A stretch of DNA of 64,000 nt, taken from NCBI GenBank assembly GCA_933207985.1, contig OW240918.1, positions 109,482,992-109,546,991 of the forward strand. The letters are read 5' to 3'. This document shows, one piece after another, positions 10,345 through 24,345 of the stretch; position 1 is the stretch's first letter, and the number at the start of each line of letters is the position of its first letter. The notes below the pieces were generated by a model. That model saw nothing but the letters and a program-made list of their open reading frames with translations, did not search any database and was not told where the DNA came from. Source of the DNA: Pelobates cultripes (lineage: Eukaryota > Chordata > Amphibia > Anura > Pelobatidae). Both the position numbers and the translations under genes were made by a program.

Positions 10345-11785
10345 CTATGCCGGGTTATTCACTAAGGTGACGTCACCAATGGCCTCACGTGGTCCAATCA
10401 AATCTCCACCCTCTATGAGAAGCCTTTGATAGGACCATTTCACTGACTCAGAGCGCATGTGTGCTCTCTGAACCTGCAAAAGGAGTAAAAAAGTGAGTGG
10501 GAAGAGAGGGGATTTAGTTTAAAAAAGCAACGGACCATGAAAGGAAGTAGGAGGTATACAGAGGAAGTACACAAAATTAGGATGGGGAGAGCATAGCTTC
10601 CTCTTGCTGGCACACTGCTTGCAAGGGAGAATCTTCCTACATCTATTACTAGCACGCTGTGTGTGCTGATGATAGATGTAAATTTTGCACAGAATTAATA
10701 CCGCTGAGTGGTCATGTTGGTTGGAATAACCCTTTAAGGATGCCATTAAAACTCTGATTTAAGATAATTACGTGAAAAAACGTACTATATGTATTCCTAT
10801 GTATAGAAACTCTGTGATAAACCATATTTAGGATTAGCAGAGAATACATTTTAAATTGCTTCCTGCAGCAACAACACTGTAAAGACCGAAAACAAGTAAA
10901 ATAAATTGTTTATTCTGAATTGTGAAAGAACTCCCTCATAATAAAAAATACTACTGAATGGTGATAATGATTTTCTTAAAATAAATAAATCCTAGATCAT
11001 TATTCAGAGCACTAATTACAAATGTAATTTGTGTGAAGCACAGAAAAAATACCATCCAATTCACCCTCATTACTTTTTTCCTTTAAAGTAATCATTATTC
11101 TTGGCATTCAGCTTTTGTTAATAACGTCCATTGTGGCTATTGTCTGCTTATGGAATAATGAGTTGGCATTTAAGTTTGTAAATTAGATGCAATGGGGTAA
11201 TGTTCTAACCTAAAAAATCTGTCTGGAAGATGGCATGTACCTTTATTCCTATTATAATGGAAGATGTTCAGTACAAGACTAGTTTCTAACACATGTATGT
11301 TATTATCATTAAAGAAAAAAGACAAGCTGCTTACATTAACATTTAATAGCAGAAAAAAATCCATGGGAAAGAAAGGATAAAGATAATAATGTAAATATAA
11401 ATGTATAGGTTGAAAAAACAATTATATTTTTGTTGCTTTAGGCAACATGAATAAAAGTTCTTATGGTTTTGTCAGTCATCGTTCTTTTTTTTATCATTTC
11501 CTCAAAACACTTACTGGGGAGAGCATTATAGTCAGGATTAACAGAAGCAAACTGACCTACACTGCATTGCACGATTATATCATGCATTTTCCTTACATTA
11601 CCCACAAAAACACCTGTGCTGTACATGGTTTTCCATGGTAATCTGTAAGAAATTGTGAATTCATGGGGCATGCCAACGTATCATGGAACAGTTCAAATTT
11701 ATATTGGATTCCAGCTTGTGCCAAAAATACCCTTAAATTTGATGCATTTTTTTTTTTAAAGGGATGGTTAAAAAATTAACAATGA
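10345..11785. other. Possible MITE remnant then unique AT-rich DNA
   Basis: GGGTTATTCACTAAG at 10354 and GGAATAACCC at about 10725 could be the ends of a short non-autonomous element, similar in style to 34755-34887. The evidence is weak. From 10740 to 11785 I see only unique AT-rich sequence, with no ORF of recognisable origin. Confidence 0.3.
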
Positions 11786-12158
11786 CTTACACTGATACAC
11801 AACATTAAAATCACAGGCAGGTGAAGTTAATAACATCACAATGGCACCTGTCAAGGGTTGGATATATTAGGCAGGGAGTGAACAGTCAGTTATTGAATTT
11901 CATGTGTTGGAAGGAGGAAAAATGGGCAGGCAAAAAGATTTATTTTGTCAAGGGCCAAATAATGATGGCTAGATGACTGGGTCAGAGCATCTCCAAAACG
12001 GCAAGTCTTGTGGGGTGTTCCCAGTGTGCAGTGGTTAGTACCAATCAAAAGTGGTGCAAGCAAGGACAACCAGTGAGCATGTGTCAAGGGTGTCCAAGGC
12101 TCATTTATGCAAAAGTAGAGTGAAGGATATCCTGGCTGGTCTTATCACACAAAAGAGC

Positions 12159-13337
12159 TAGGCATGTGCATGGGAAAATTGTTCAGTTCAGCATTCCGAA
12201 ATTTGGGACTTTGGCAATTCAACACTTCGGAAACTTTGGCACTTCGGTAACTTCGGCACTTTGACACTTCGGAACTTCGGAATTTTGGAACTTCTCTTAC
12301 AGCCGCTTGGTATTCCCACGGTATTAGGGAGTTATCTACCAAAAGGCTGAAAGACCTAAATTGGTCTTTCAGACAAATTTACTAATACTAAGTAAAGATT
12401 ACTTAGTATTAGTAAATTATGCCCCTACTCGCTATACTGCAAGTAGGGGCATGTCTAGTAAACAGTGAGCAGCCTGTGGCGTCGCAGGTTAGGGCTTTTA
12501 AACTAAAGGGGGTCCTATTGCCCCCCTGGCCCCCATCCCTGAGCGGTGGGTGGGGGCCCTAAATTAGAATGAGGGGGACCTAATGTCCTCCTCCCTGGCC
12601 CCCACCCCTGAGCGGTGGGTGGGGGCCCTAAATACTAATTAGGGGGGACCTAAAGTCCTCCCTCCTGGCACCCACCCCTGAGCGGCAAGTGGGGGCCCTA
12701 AATAAAAAATTAACCCCCCATCCCAAGGTGACTAGGGGTCCCCAAACCCATAGTCACCCACTCCCCCCAAAAACTAACCCCTACCTACCCCCATCACCCT
12801 AAAAATAATGAGAGGGACCATTTAACTAAGTACCTGTAAAAAAATAAAATAAAACTTACCATTTGATGTTTTCTTTCTTCTAAGTAATCTTTACTTAGTA
12901 TTAGTAAATTTGGCTTAAAGACCAATTCAGATCTTTCAGCCTTTTAGTAGATAGCTCCCTAATACATGTCATTACATTGACTGGCCAAGTAACTTACATT
13001 TTATATGAATGTATGTTACTTGATTGAAGTGTTGCAAGTGCTTACAGCTGAATCCTGGCTAAGTTTGTATACTTTTTATTTAAACTTGTATACAGTGTAA
13101 CATTTTTCCACTGGGTAAGTCTTTAGTACTTAGGCAATACTGTGCTTCGGAACTTCGGCACTTTGGAACTTCAGCACTTCGGGACTTCGACACTTCGGAA
13201 ATTCTGTAATTTCGGAACTTCGGGACCTTGGCAATTCGGCACTTCGGCTATTCGGACATTCGGAAGTACCCGAATGTCCAAATTGCCCGAAATTCGTCCG
13301 AATTCATATTTGGACTGAAACAAATTGCACATGTCTA
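12159..13337. mobile_element. Non-autonomous hAT element with perfect 8-bp target duplication
   Basis: The 1179-bp element starts TAGGCATGTGCA and ends TGCACATGTCTA (imperfect terminal inverted repeats). It is flanked on both sides by AAAAGAGC (12151-12158 and 13338-13345). An 8-bp duplication is the signature of hAT transposition. Next to each end lie arrays of short ACTTCGG/GGAACTTCGG motifs. Inside is a second pair of inverted arms and a GC-rich centre with near-tandem blocks around CCACCCCTGAGCGG. It has no transposase ORF and must have been mobilised in trans. Confidence 0.88.
12326..12965. repeat. Inner inverted repeats of the hAT element
   Basis: 12326-12403 (with AGGGAGTTATCTACCAAAAG and TACTAATACTAAGTAAAG) is inverted at about 12889-12965. 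These arms of roughly 75-80 bp lie well inside the outer TIRs. A separate short palindrome around AATCTTTACTTAGTATTAGT forms a local hairpin at 12386-12413. The layout suggests one foldback unit nested in another. Confidence 0.7.
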
Positions 13338-13799
13338 AAAAGAGCTACTATAGCCTAAATTGCTGAAATATTTAATGCTGGTCATGGTAGAAAGTTGTGA
13401 GAACACACATTGCATCACAGTTTGCTGTGCATGTGACTCCATAACTGCAGACTGGTCAGAGTGCCCATGAGGACCTCTATTTACCACTGAAATCAAAGTA
13501 GGGACATGAGCATCAGAACTGGACCATGGAGAAATGGTACTAGCTTGCCTAGTCTGATGAATTACATTTTATTTTATATCAGGTGGACGGCTGGGTGCAT
13601 GTGCATTGTTTACCTGGGAAAGAGATGGCAGAAGGGTGCTTTATGGGAAGGAGGCAATGCTATCCTCTGGGTAATGTTCTCCTGGAAACCTTGGGTCCTA
13701 GCATTCATGTGGATGTTGCTTTGACATGTACCACCTACTTAGAGATTATTGCAGACCACGTACACAGGTGTTTTTAATGTTGTAGCTGATCAGTGTATA

Positions 13800-16700
13800 C
13801 CTGTAGTTATATATAAGATGTCATTTACCTTCAAAATATTCATGGAGAGCTTAAACATGTTTATGTATTATCGACTATGATCACACAAAACAGGGGGTGT
13901 CAAGTTGCAGACCAAATACAAAATAAAATAATATATTTTTTAATATTACAATGTAATGTTGATTTTAAAATATTCCAAGAGAACCAAAGCCACCGTGAGC
14001 TAATAATAGCTTTTTCATAGATCATTATTTTTGTCCATTTAATACAATTATTATTCCTATCCGTCTGTTAGAGAGCCATTTGAGTTTGGTGTTAAGTGCT
14101 GTGCTAACCTCCTATCATTGTTTCTGGTATCATGCGATTGCCCCAACAGGAATTCCGGTTTCCCCATATTTACAATTAGAGTATTTGGGGTTTTTATTTG
14201 ACATTATCTTATTTAAATTGCTCTACTGTTATTAAAGCATATTATGTTATAATAATACATGTTATCTAATGTTTGTGATGCATATGACAATTTGACCACA
14301 TAAAATATAGAGCATGATTTGGAGATTTTTTTTTTTACATCCATTTTTTTAGTAGAAAGGTGTTATAAAGGTTTGCATTTAGAACCGTAGAGAAATGGAT
14401 TTATTAGTATATACCAACCAGTTTCCATGCTGTTTTCTGCCCTGAGCCTTTAGTAAACATGAGAAAGATAATAAAAGCAAAGCCATCCAAAGATGAGAAT
14501 GCAAAAAGAAATTCATAATATCTGACCAGATGACAAAAAGCCATCACCAGAATGTAAGCAGAGAGCTTAATGGTAAGTGTATGTTGTATAAAATCACTCA
14601 CCCTTTATATAAACTGCAGTATACAACGATGATGGAACTCAATCCTGACTCACATTTCACAGACTCACACACCTTTAGAGTGAATTGATTCCAGTTTGCT
14701 CACCTACCAAGTGACTCATCTGGTGCACCCAGAAAATATGCCTGACACCATCCAGCATGTACAAAGGCATTATGCTCAAATGGTTAAGATGCAACATGGG
14801 GTGGACCCTCCAATATAGAAAACTGGAGACATACTCCAAACTTACAGGGGTACCATACTCAGGTACCTGACTTTGTTTGTAATTGTTTCCTTTGTCCTTT
14901 GGTTACTCTCTTTTCTCTTTATCTTTTCTTATACCATAGACCTAAGTGACCGTTAGCCTCAGTATTGTTTACATGTTATGATTGTAATGCATAATGTATA
15001 TTATTGTATGATTCAAATAGCTATTCCTGCTATGGATCGGCCTCAAAATGCATGTAATAATGTGTACTGTTAATCCCTATAATATTATCACTTTTTGTTG
15101 AATGCATATCCCTTTTGTGTGAAAATTAAAAACACTTTAAACAAAGAATTGAAAAAACAAACCAAAAGATGAAGTATACAAATATGGTTCACTCAATAAG
15201 AAAAAGAAGAAAAATATATAGCTTAACAATGTAGCGGTCTATTCTTTAGATTAGAATATAGTTGTGATTACATGTATGAGTCATTCAAAAAAACCTCTAC
15301 CCAGATATACAGTAAATAAACGTACATCTCTCTGCACATGTAGTGGGGAAAGGTGTAGGCTCTATTTGCTGGGCTTCTACCCAGGCATACATAGCACTCT
15401 ATGCCATTACACATATAGTAGAGGAAGGTGTAGGAGCCATTTGCAAGTAAAAGGACAACAATCACCAGATTTGCCATTTGCAAGCACCTTTGGTTAGACT
15501 TCGCTTAGCACATGGTACGTAAATGTGAATAAGGTCTTGAATAAGTTAAGGTCACAATTAACCCTATCAATGCCATCAAAAACATTCAGCCCTACACCAG
15601 AACATTATAAAAATCATAGAAAACTAATAAAAATGCCCTGACATCAAGGTTATCACCACCTGTGGAACAAATCGACTGCAATAAACATCCAAAGAATTAA
15701 AAAATGTTTACTTATACGAAAATGGAGGTATATGATTAAAAGATATAGGAATAAGCGCTATAAATTTTAGTATTGGTATGATTATTTACTATTTCATTTT
15801 GATCTTAAACAAGAACAAAGAGAATCCGTTTTCTTTGTTTACATATTTATAAGGAACAGATGGCTAGTAAACGGCAGTATTTCTGTGCTTTGTGTTCACT
15901 ATATCAATTGCTTGATAACTATCCTGGAGAAATAAAATACAATGTCATTAATTGATTATACTATTTGTTTAAATATTATTTGCAATTCTTGAAGGCAGCA
16001 CAAGCAGTCAGGAGAAAAAAAAAAGTTCAAATTATACAAATAATTTACTACTGCGGATTTAATAATTTAATTCTGAATTATAAAAAAATAAATGTCCACA
16101 GACTAGGAAAAGAAAGCAAAGAGACTGAATTATTATATTTTCCTTCTTAATTAATTCACTCACTCCAGCAAGTCAAGCATATTTTGAGATGCAGTAAGTT
16201 ATACAGATTCAAGTACAGATTTTGTACTTTTCACATACCTGATATTAGTATATATCCAGTTTGTTTTGCCTAAATCATACCTGAATGTTCTAATTCTTCT
16301 GCTTGGCTATTTTTGGGAGGAATTAGTACCCAACATTGTGAAAAAAGGAGCAGTGCTAAATTAGAAGGAAATAGACTTGCGTACGATGAGAATATTTTTC
16401 TCAGCCGAAACATTTTCCAGAAAATTATTTTTGGGATGCCGAATATCAGTTGAATATTGGTTTGGCTCATCACATTTATGTTAGCGAAAAACTGATTTGG
16501 GAACTGAATTAGACAAACTCAAAGGGCACAAAAATAGGCCTATCAGTGTACTGCTGGTATCTCTGGCATGTGTGTTAATGTATGTTACACATGTGTGCTG
16601 GATACAATGTCATCACTGGCACGTCTTGTCATTTCACTCAACTCTGCAAGAGTTATTGTTTAGTAGGGTAATATGTCTTATCTTGTGGTTTATTAATTAA

Positions 16701-17264
16701 ATAGTGTGTTATATTTTGCCTCCAAGTTTGTAAAATACAGACCAAAACAGCCTTGGTAGAAAGAAAGACTGTGGTATGGTTAAAATAAACATTTTCAAGT
16801 CATAACAACTACCTGACTGTTTAGTGCATGTATGCACAACCAAGTATTTTGTAAATTATGTGTTGTTGGTATATTGATTGAAGAATGCACATGTAGCAAA
16901 CTTGTGTTAGAATTATGCAACGAATACAATGTGCTACACCCCCCCCTCCAAAAAAAATCTCTATTTATTTATTTATTTATTTATTTTTACGAAGAATCCG
17001 AACAATAGAAAGAGTAGCATTATGCAACTAAATTTGACAATTATGATTATACAAATGTGATTGTACGTTCAAATTCCTATCAGATCACCAAACCACTCAC
17101 CAGTGATTAAACAATATCTCACTACCTACCTCAAATCCTCACAGATTGCAAGCTTGAGCATGCCCTTCTTCACTTCTTAATATCCCCTTCTATAATTGTA
17201 AAGCACTGCAGAATATGATGTTGCTATTTAAATGCTGATAATAATTTATGGAAATGTATTATTA
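13800..17264. other. Unique AT-rich intergenic DNA
   Basis: No recognisable coding sequence, RNA gene or repeat family. The small ORFs here (at most 77 codons) show no known motif and lie in both strands without pattern. Confidence 0.5.
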
Positions 17265-17578
17265 CGACTATATTTAAAAGAAGAAAAACTACCACAACAA
17301 GAGGACATAGTCTTAAATTAGAGGGACAAAGGTTTAAAAATAATATCAGGAAGTATTACTTTACTGAGAGGGTAGTGGATGCATGGAATAGCCTTCCAGC
17401 TGAAGTGGTAAAGGTTAACACAGTAAAGGAGTTTAAGCATGCGTGGGATAGGCATAAGGCTATCCTAACTATAAGATAAGACTAGGGACTAATGAAAGTA
17501 TTTAGAAAATTGGGCAGACAAGATGGGCCGAATGGTTCTTATCTGCCATCACATTCTATGTTTCTTTGTTTCTGTTAC
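17265..17578 (+). mobile_element. CR1/L2 LINE 3' end
   Basis: The plus strand encodes the ORF2 C-terminus: TTTRGHSLKLEGQRFKNN, then YFTERVVDAWNSLPAEVV, then FKHAWDRHKAILTI. A short 3' UTR follows, ending GGGCCGAATGGTTCTTATC and TTCTATGTTTCTTTG. It is the same family as 1-1045, strongly 5'-truncated, which is typical of target-primed insertion. The reading is nearly open across about 70 codons, so this copy is fairly young. Confidence 0.9.
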
Positions 17579-19147
17579 GTTTAACAACTTAACAAGTAAG
17601 AAGGGGAAGATCTGTGAATGGGGAGAGAGATTCCTTGTCTTCAGTTGGTGCCCCAACTGGATATGAAGTTAAGCCAAGTGAACCATGTATTTTGGAAAGA
17701 ATCATATAAGATGGAAATGTTAATGGATGTATGATTAAGCAGCATTGCAGGTGGTTGGGAATGGAATGCTAGTACACACTATTGAGGTGATGGTGGAATA
17801 AACTTACTTCCAAAATGGTGCTCTAGGTGGGCATCCTCACTGGCTATGTATCACGGTCCTCATCTCCTTTTGCATCTCCACATTTTTCTGTAATATTAAG
17901 GAATATCCAGTGCAGAACACAAGGCATGCAGTCCCTTGTTTGAAATCTTCCACCGAAATGTATGCTTCCTTCTCCTCTGCCAGCTCTTTATGTAATCATT
18001 TTTATCATTTAGTTTATTTCTCATAAATGTGTTCTTTTTTTTTAATATTAGTCTCCTGTAATTTATTCATGTGTTAATTAGTAGCTTTGTCATATTACAT
18101 AATTTCCCAGAGAAAGTGTTGCTGATTTTATTTTAAGTCATAATTATTTTACATTTGATCATAAATAAATTTTACAAATCAAGGGGACAATGATGGGGGA
18201 CAGTTTTGCTAATTTTTTCATGGGTTATTGGGAAGAATTATACATCTGGGTCATTGTCTCTGACAGTCAGTGCTATTTATTCAAATAAGAGTGAAGTAGG
18301 GATTTTGTTTACCCACAAATTCGGTAATAGGAGTATTGATTTTTGAATCTCATGCTTATGAAAGAAGGTTGTACTGTTAATAATAAGATCTAACTAAAGG
18401 AAGTACATGTGTATGGGTACCACCAGTATGATAGTGGGAACCACTCTCAGTGAATCAATAATGTCTGGTCAGTTTGATAGAAGGAGAAATTGTACCTTTT
18501 TAAGAGAATTTTAAAAAGAGGTATACTTTCAGATGCATAGATTAATAAGTTATAATACTTCCACAATTTTAGAAGTATAATTTATAATACTTCCATGATT
18601 TTAGAAGCCTTGAATTAAAAATACCATCAAATAGAACTACATTAATAGTAGAGTTTATGGAACTGCAACTCCTAATGCCTTTATGAGTGAGACTTTAGCG
18701 GAGTTGGATTATTTACCATTACCATTGACACATTCTAGAAGACCTGGATAAAGTGAACACCACCAGAAAAATAATAAGCATGGGTTCAATAGCAGTGGTA
18801 AGGACTTTAAGAAGAGATAATGCTCAGTATTAGTAGCCACATGTAGTAAATACTATGTTAGGATTATGGATATCCTCAATAAAAATGGGTTACCTTATTA
18901 AAATAGGTTACCATACTGGTAATGTTTGTAAAGATAATGTTTATAAAAGCACAACGTTTAAAGAACATTTTGGCACCTACTGGACTACATTGTTTTAATA
19001 CCCTTTTGAGAAAGATAATTATTAAGTCTAGGATAGGAAATTAGAAGTGTCATAATACACCTTGCCTAACCTGCTCATATATGGTCCAAGGGAAAAAAAT
19101 ATTTTACATCTTTACCAATGATAGTTAACATATAATAAAGTCTTGTA
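17579..19147. other. Unique intergenic DNA, nothing recognised
   Basis: AT-rich, without ORF, terminal repeats or RNA genes that I can support. Confidence 0.5.
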
Positions 19148-19702
19148 TTAAATGGACACTATAGGCTCCAAAACAAATTTTGCTTAATGAAGCAGTTTTG
19201 GTGTATATAGATAATGCCCCTGCAGTATCCCTGCTCAATTAACTGTCATTTATGAGTTAAATCACTTTGTTTATACAGCCCTAGTAACACCTTCCTGCAT
19301 TTGATTTGCCCTCCCTTCCTAAACACTTCCTGTAAAGAGACACCCACTATTTAAACTTCCTTTAAACAGTCTGTTCAATTTATAATTTTGCATCTCTTTC
19401 TCTGTTAATAGCCTTCCAGCCCTTTCAGGAGCCTCCTGTGTGTGATTAAAATTAAATTTACAGAGCAGGAGATAAAAACTTCTAAATCAAATTAACATCT
19501 GATTAATAAGGAAACAATTTTTTTATGCAGGCTGTGTGACTCACAGCCAGGGGAGGTATGGCTAGGGCTGCATAAACAGAAACAAAAGTTATTTAACTCA
19601 TAAAGGACAGAGAAATATGTAGTGAGATGGCAGGATCATAATCTGTACACTAAAACTACTTCACTAAGCTAAAGTTGCTTTAATGCTTATAGTATCCCTG
19701 TA
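19148..19702. mobile_element. MITE-like non-autonomous DNA transposon (about 555 bp)
   Basis: The left end TTAAATGGACACTATAGGC and right end GCTTATAGTATCCCTGTAA are near-complementary, consistent with inverted ends of the form TTAxxGGACACTATAG. A probable degenerate TTAA target is at the left. There is no ORF. A related but divergent element lies at 38765-39170. Confidence 0.65.
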
Positions 19703-22074
<2,372 letters not shown>

Positions 22075-22577
22075 TTGCAGAAAATAACACCGGTAAAGGA
22101 CTTCAGCGCTAGATACAAATGCATTTAAATTGTGCCCTTAAAATATAGATAATTTGCTTGAAGATCTTGCAGCATTTCAGCTCTGAATCATAAAGCAAAC
22201 AAAATGCCTAGTCCATTGTCCATTTTGTTTGCTGTGCGTTTCATCCACGTGCAGAATTGCCGGTGCCCCAAAATTCAGATGAATCGCTACATAGTGCTAA
22301 GATGCAGCCACTATGTTGCAGAATAAAGTGATGAGAAATTCTAAATGTAATTTTATTTTTTTACACTTCACACATTAGTACATATTATTTAAATGTAGAC
22401 ATAATGCTAAAAACCTGGCAAATGACAGTTCCCCATTAAAGTATAATTGAAGTAATACTTTGTGCGGTCACTTGTAATATTGATTCACACCTACAACACT
22501 TTTTACACAGATCTAAGTGATAGAAAACAGATTGATATTTTCTACACTAGAAACTACCAGATAACAAGCTGCTATAT

Positions 22578-22657
22578 TTAACCCCTTAAGGACACATGAT
22601 ATGTGTGACATGTCATGATTCCCTTTTATTCCAGAAGTTTGGTCCTTAAGGGGTTAA
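22578..22657. mobile_element. 80-bp TTAA MITE, copy 1
   Basis: It starts TTAACCCCTTAAGGAC and ends GTCCTTAAGGGGTTAA, a perfect 16-bp inverted terminus that includes TTAA at both ends. The interior holds the palindrome ACATGTGTGACATGTCATG-like sequence. It differs at only two bases from the copy at 58287-58366. TTAA ends suggest piggyBac-type mobilisation, but no transposase is present to prove it. Confidence 0.85.
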
Positions 22658-22779
22658 ACCAGTTATCAATAGCTAAGAGGTATTTAAACAATATTGTAAT
22701 TCTGGGGCAATACCCTCACAAGTCAAACTGAGAGGTCAGTTTATAGGGAATACTGTTGCCTGGATACAATTCTAAAACA

Positions 22780-23045
22780 ATTTCCATATGTCCTTTGCAG
22801 ACTTTACATGCTGGAAAAACACAGGTGCCAACTGCTGTGGCTTTCTGCAGTGTGCATACCGGCAAGGAGGGCAGGGTTGAGGAGTGGGTGGAAGATGATG
22901 TGGAGGATGATGAGGTCCTAGACCCCACATGGAATCAAGGTCATGCGAGTGACGTGTGCAGTTTGGAGGAAGAGGCGCTGGTCGCACAGAGGCACCAGCA
23001 CAGCATAAGAGGGAGCAGGGTGCAAAAATGGAGCGGCCATCCCCT
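22780..23045 (+). other. Acidic reading frame upstream of 18S-derived repeat copy B
   Basis: A plus-strand frame (within 22756-23067) encodes a very acidic stretch (VEEWVEDDVEDDEVLDPTW) followed by EEEALVAQRH. This resembles the disordered N-terminal part of some hAT-type transposases in style only. I cannot name it. It is followed without gap by 18S-derived sequence on the opposite strand. Confidence 0.25.
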
Positions 23046-23942
23046 AGAGCTCATCGGCATGTATTAGCTCGAGAATTACCAGTTATCCAAGTAATACATG
23101 TAGCTATCAAAGGATCCATAATAGAGTTGAACGAACCCAAACTGCAAAGTTCGGGCTCTTACCAGATTTAACAATCCATTCATAGTTTCACAGTCAGGTG
23201 GGCAGTCCGGTGACTAGGACCCAGACACTGTCTGGGCGGCGGTCAGACGACCGGGAGCCAGTATGCCTGATTTTGAAGTTAGGAGTCACAGTGTGGAATG
23301 AATTATCAGGGTCTAGTGCAGGGTAACCGCACGCCCCCTGGTGTTGAGCACCAGCGTTTGTGCAGCCACATACCAGAACCCTGATGCAGCTTCAGTAAAA
23401 AGAGTACTGGATACCAGAAGCCATCACCAGACTGATCCGCAACTTGCAACGGGATGTGACATTCACTGTAGCGGCTGTGCGTGCTTTTGGCGTTGTCACC
23501 CTGCTGCTGCTCACCTGTCTGCACTGCAGCATAACTTTGGCCTTCCCGATCACCGCCTCATGAGACTGCGAGCAGCAGCAGGTGATAGTGGAGTTTCAGC
23601 TGCAGCACGCATGGGTCAGTGGCTCTGCACCAGACTTCCCTCCAATTGATCAGAGTTAAAGGATTTCAATTACAGGGCCTCTAAAGAGTCCTGTATTGTT
23701 ATTTGTCGTCACTACCTTCCCGCGTCGGGAGTGGGTCATTTGCGCGCCTGCTGCCTTCCTTGCATGTGGTAGCCATTTCTCAGGGTCCCTGTATGGAATG
23801 GAACTCTGATTCCCCATTACCCGTGGTCACCATGGTAGGTGCAGAAACTGGCACCAAAAGTTGATATGGATGACATCCAAATGCAAAGTCGCCGTCATGA
23901 GGATGTGCGATTGGCCCGAGGTTCTCTAGAGTCAACAAAGTT
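23046..23942 (-). pseudogene. 18S rRNA-derived repeat, copy B (inverted, permuted, interrupted)
   Basis: Read on the minus strand the order matches copy A. 23942-23622 corresponds to 18S nt about 200-560, with blocks such as TTCCTTGCATGTGGTAGCC, GCGCGCCTGCTGCCTTCC, GAGTGGGTCATTTGCGCGC and AAAGTTGATATGG on the plus strand. A linker follows, then 18S nt about 40-190: TTCACTGTAGCGGCTGTGCG (23462), CATTCATAGTTTCAC (to 23191), and GGCATGTATTAGCTCGAGAA with CCAGTTATCCAAGTAA (23055-23092). The 5' segment is split twice, by an LTR remnant (23192-23461) and by a 40-base GTTCGGG-type piece (about 23125-23164). It is fuller than copy A and proves the shared permutation. Confidence 0.85.
23192..23461 (-). 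mobile_element. Internally deleted LTR inserted in the 18S-derived repeat
   Basis: It is flanked by TTCAC on both sides (23187-23191 and 23462-23466), a 5-bp target duplication inside 18S sequence. Its ends match, inverted, the solo LTR at 29725-30719. The CGCACGCCCCCTGGTGTTGA and AACGCTGG-type blocks are shared. About 700 bp of the LTR middle are missing. The same junction occurs at 7684/7685 in copy A, so the insertion predates amplification of the family. Confidence 0.75.
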
Positions 23943-23989
23943 CCTGCGCAACTATAATGTCAATAGCTACTCTGCGGAAGAGAGTTGTC

Positions 23990-24345
23990 TTTTTTATATG
24001 TCCCTATATTTTGGGGACTACTCCAATTTAAAAAAATATATATATAACAGTGTTGACTACCTCATCCTCCTCCTCCACCACCGCTTCCACGTACACCGCC
24101 ACGGTCACCGCCTCCTCAACCTATGGGTCATTTAGTATAAACTATGTACACATGAGCGGAGACTTGTGAAGGCATTTTCTCCATGCATCAGGACTGCAAG
24201 AAATGCTCCGCAGGCCGCAAATGTTTCTTTTTTTGTATGTCCCAATATTTTGTGGGCTACCACAATTAAAAACAAACAAACATAATAAACAGTGTTGGCT
24301 ACCTCATCCTCCTCCTCCACCGCTGCTTCCACCTATGCCGCCACT
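23990..24345. repeat. Inverted copies of the dispersed GA/CT-rich module
   Basis: Two units contain GGCTACCTCATCCTCCTCC, the CCTATGGGTCATTTAGTAT block, TCTCCATGCATCAGGA and ATTTTGTGGGCTACCACA. They are the reverse complement of 1485-1640 plus 6852-7140. They directly follow the 18S-derived copy, as in copy A, so module and 18S segment travel together. Confidence 0.7.

Larger units (their letters stand above)
11920..13775 (+). pseudogene. Tc1-like transposase remnant (split)
   Basis: The DNA-binding N-terminal half is readable in shifted frames: QIMMAR, LGQSISKTASLVGCS, AVVSTNQKWCKQGQP, then LVLSHKR up to 12158. Joining across the hAT target duplication continues the frame with ATIA and NAGHGRKL, then RVPM. 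The catalytic part starts near 13560 (WTAGCMCIVYLGKRW, then SIHVDVALTCTTYLE in the frame 13583-13777). It stops at IADHVH, so the rest of the catalytic domain is missing. Stops and frameshifts are present. The family was recognised by its conserved phrase order. Confidence 0.8.
11788..13799 (+). mobile_element. Tc1/mariner-type transposon, internally deleted and split by a hAT element
   Basis: The ends are near-complementary: TA then CACTGATACACAACATTAAAA on the left (11790), and TTTTTAATGTTGTAGCTGATCAGTG before TATA on the right (to 13799). This fits a TA target site and Tc1-like inverted repeats. Between them are transposase remnants at 11920-12158 and 13338-13775, interrupted by the 1179-bp hAT element. 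After the VADHVH region the sequence jumps straight to the right inverted repeat, so the last third of the transposase gene has been deleted. Confidence 0.85.

Noticed and set aside
10354..10735. MITE with GGGTTATT ends
   Set aside because: Only about ten complementary bases at the ends and no duplication. Too weak to call separately.
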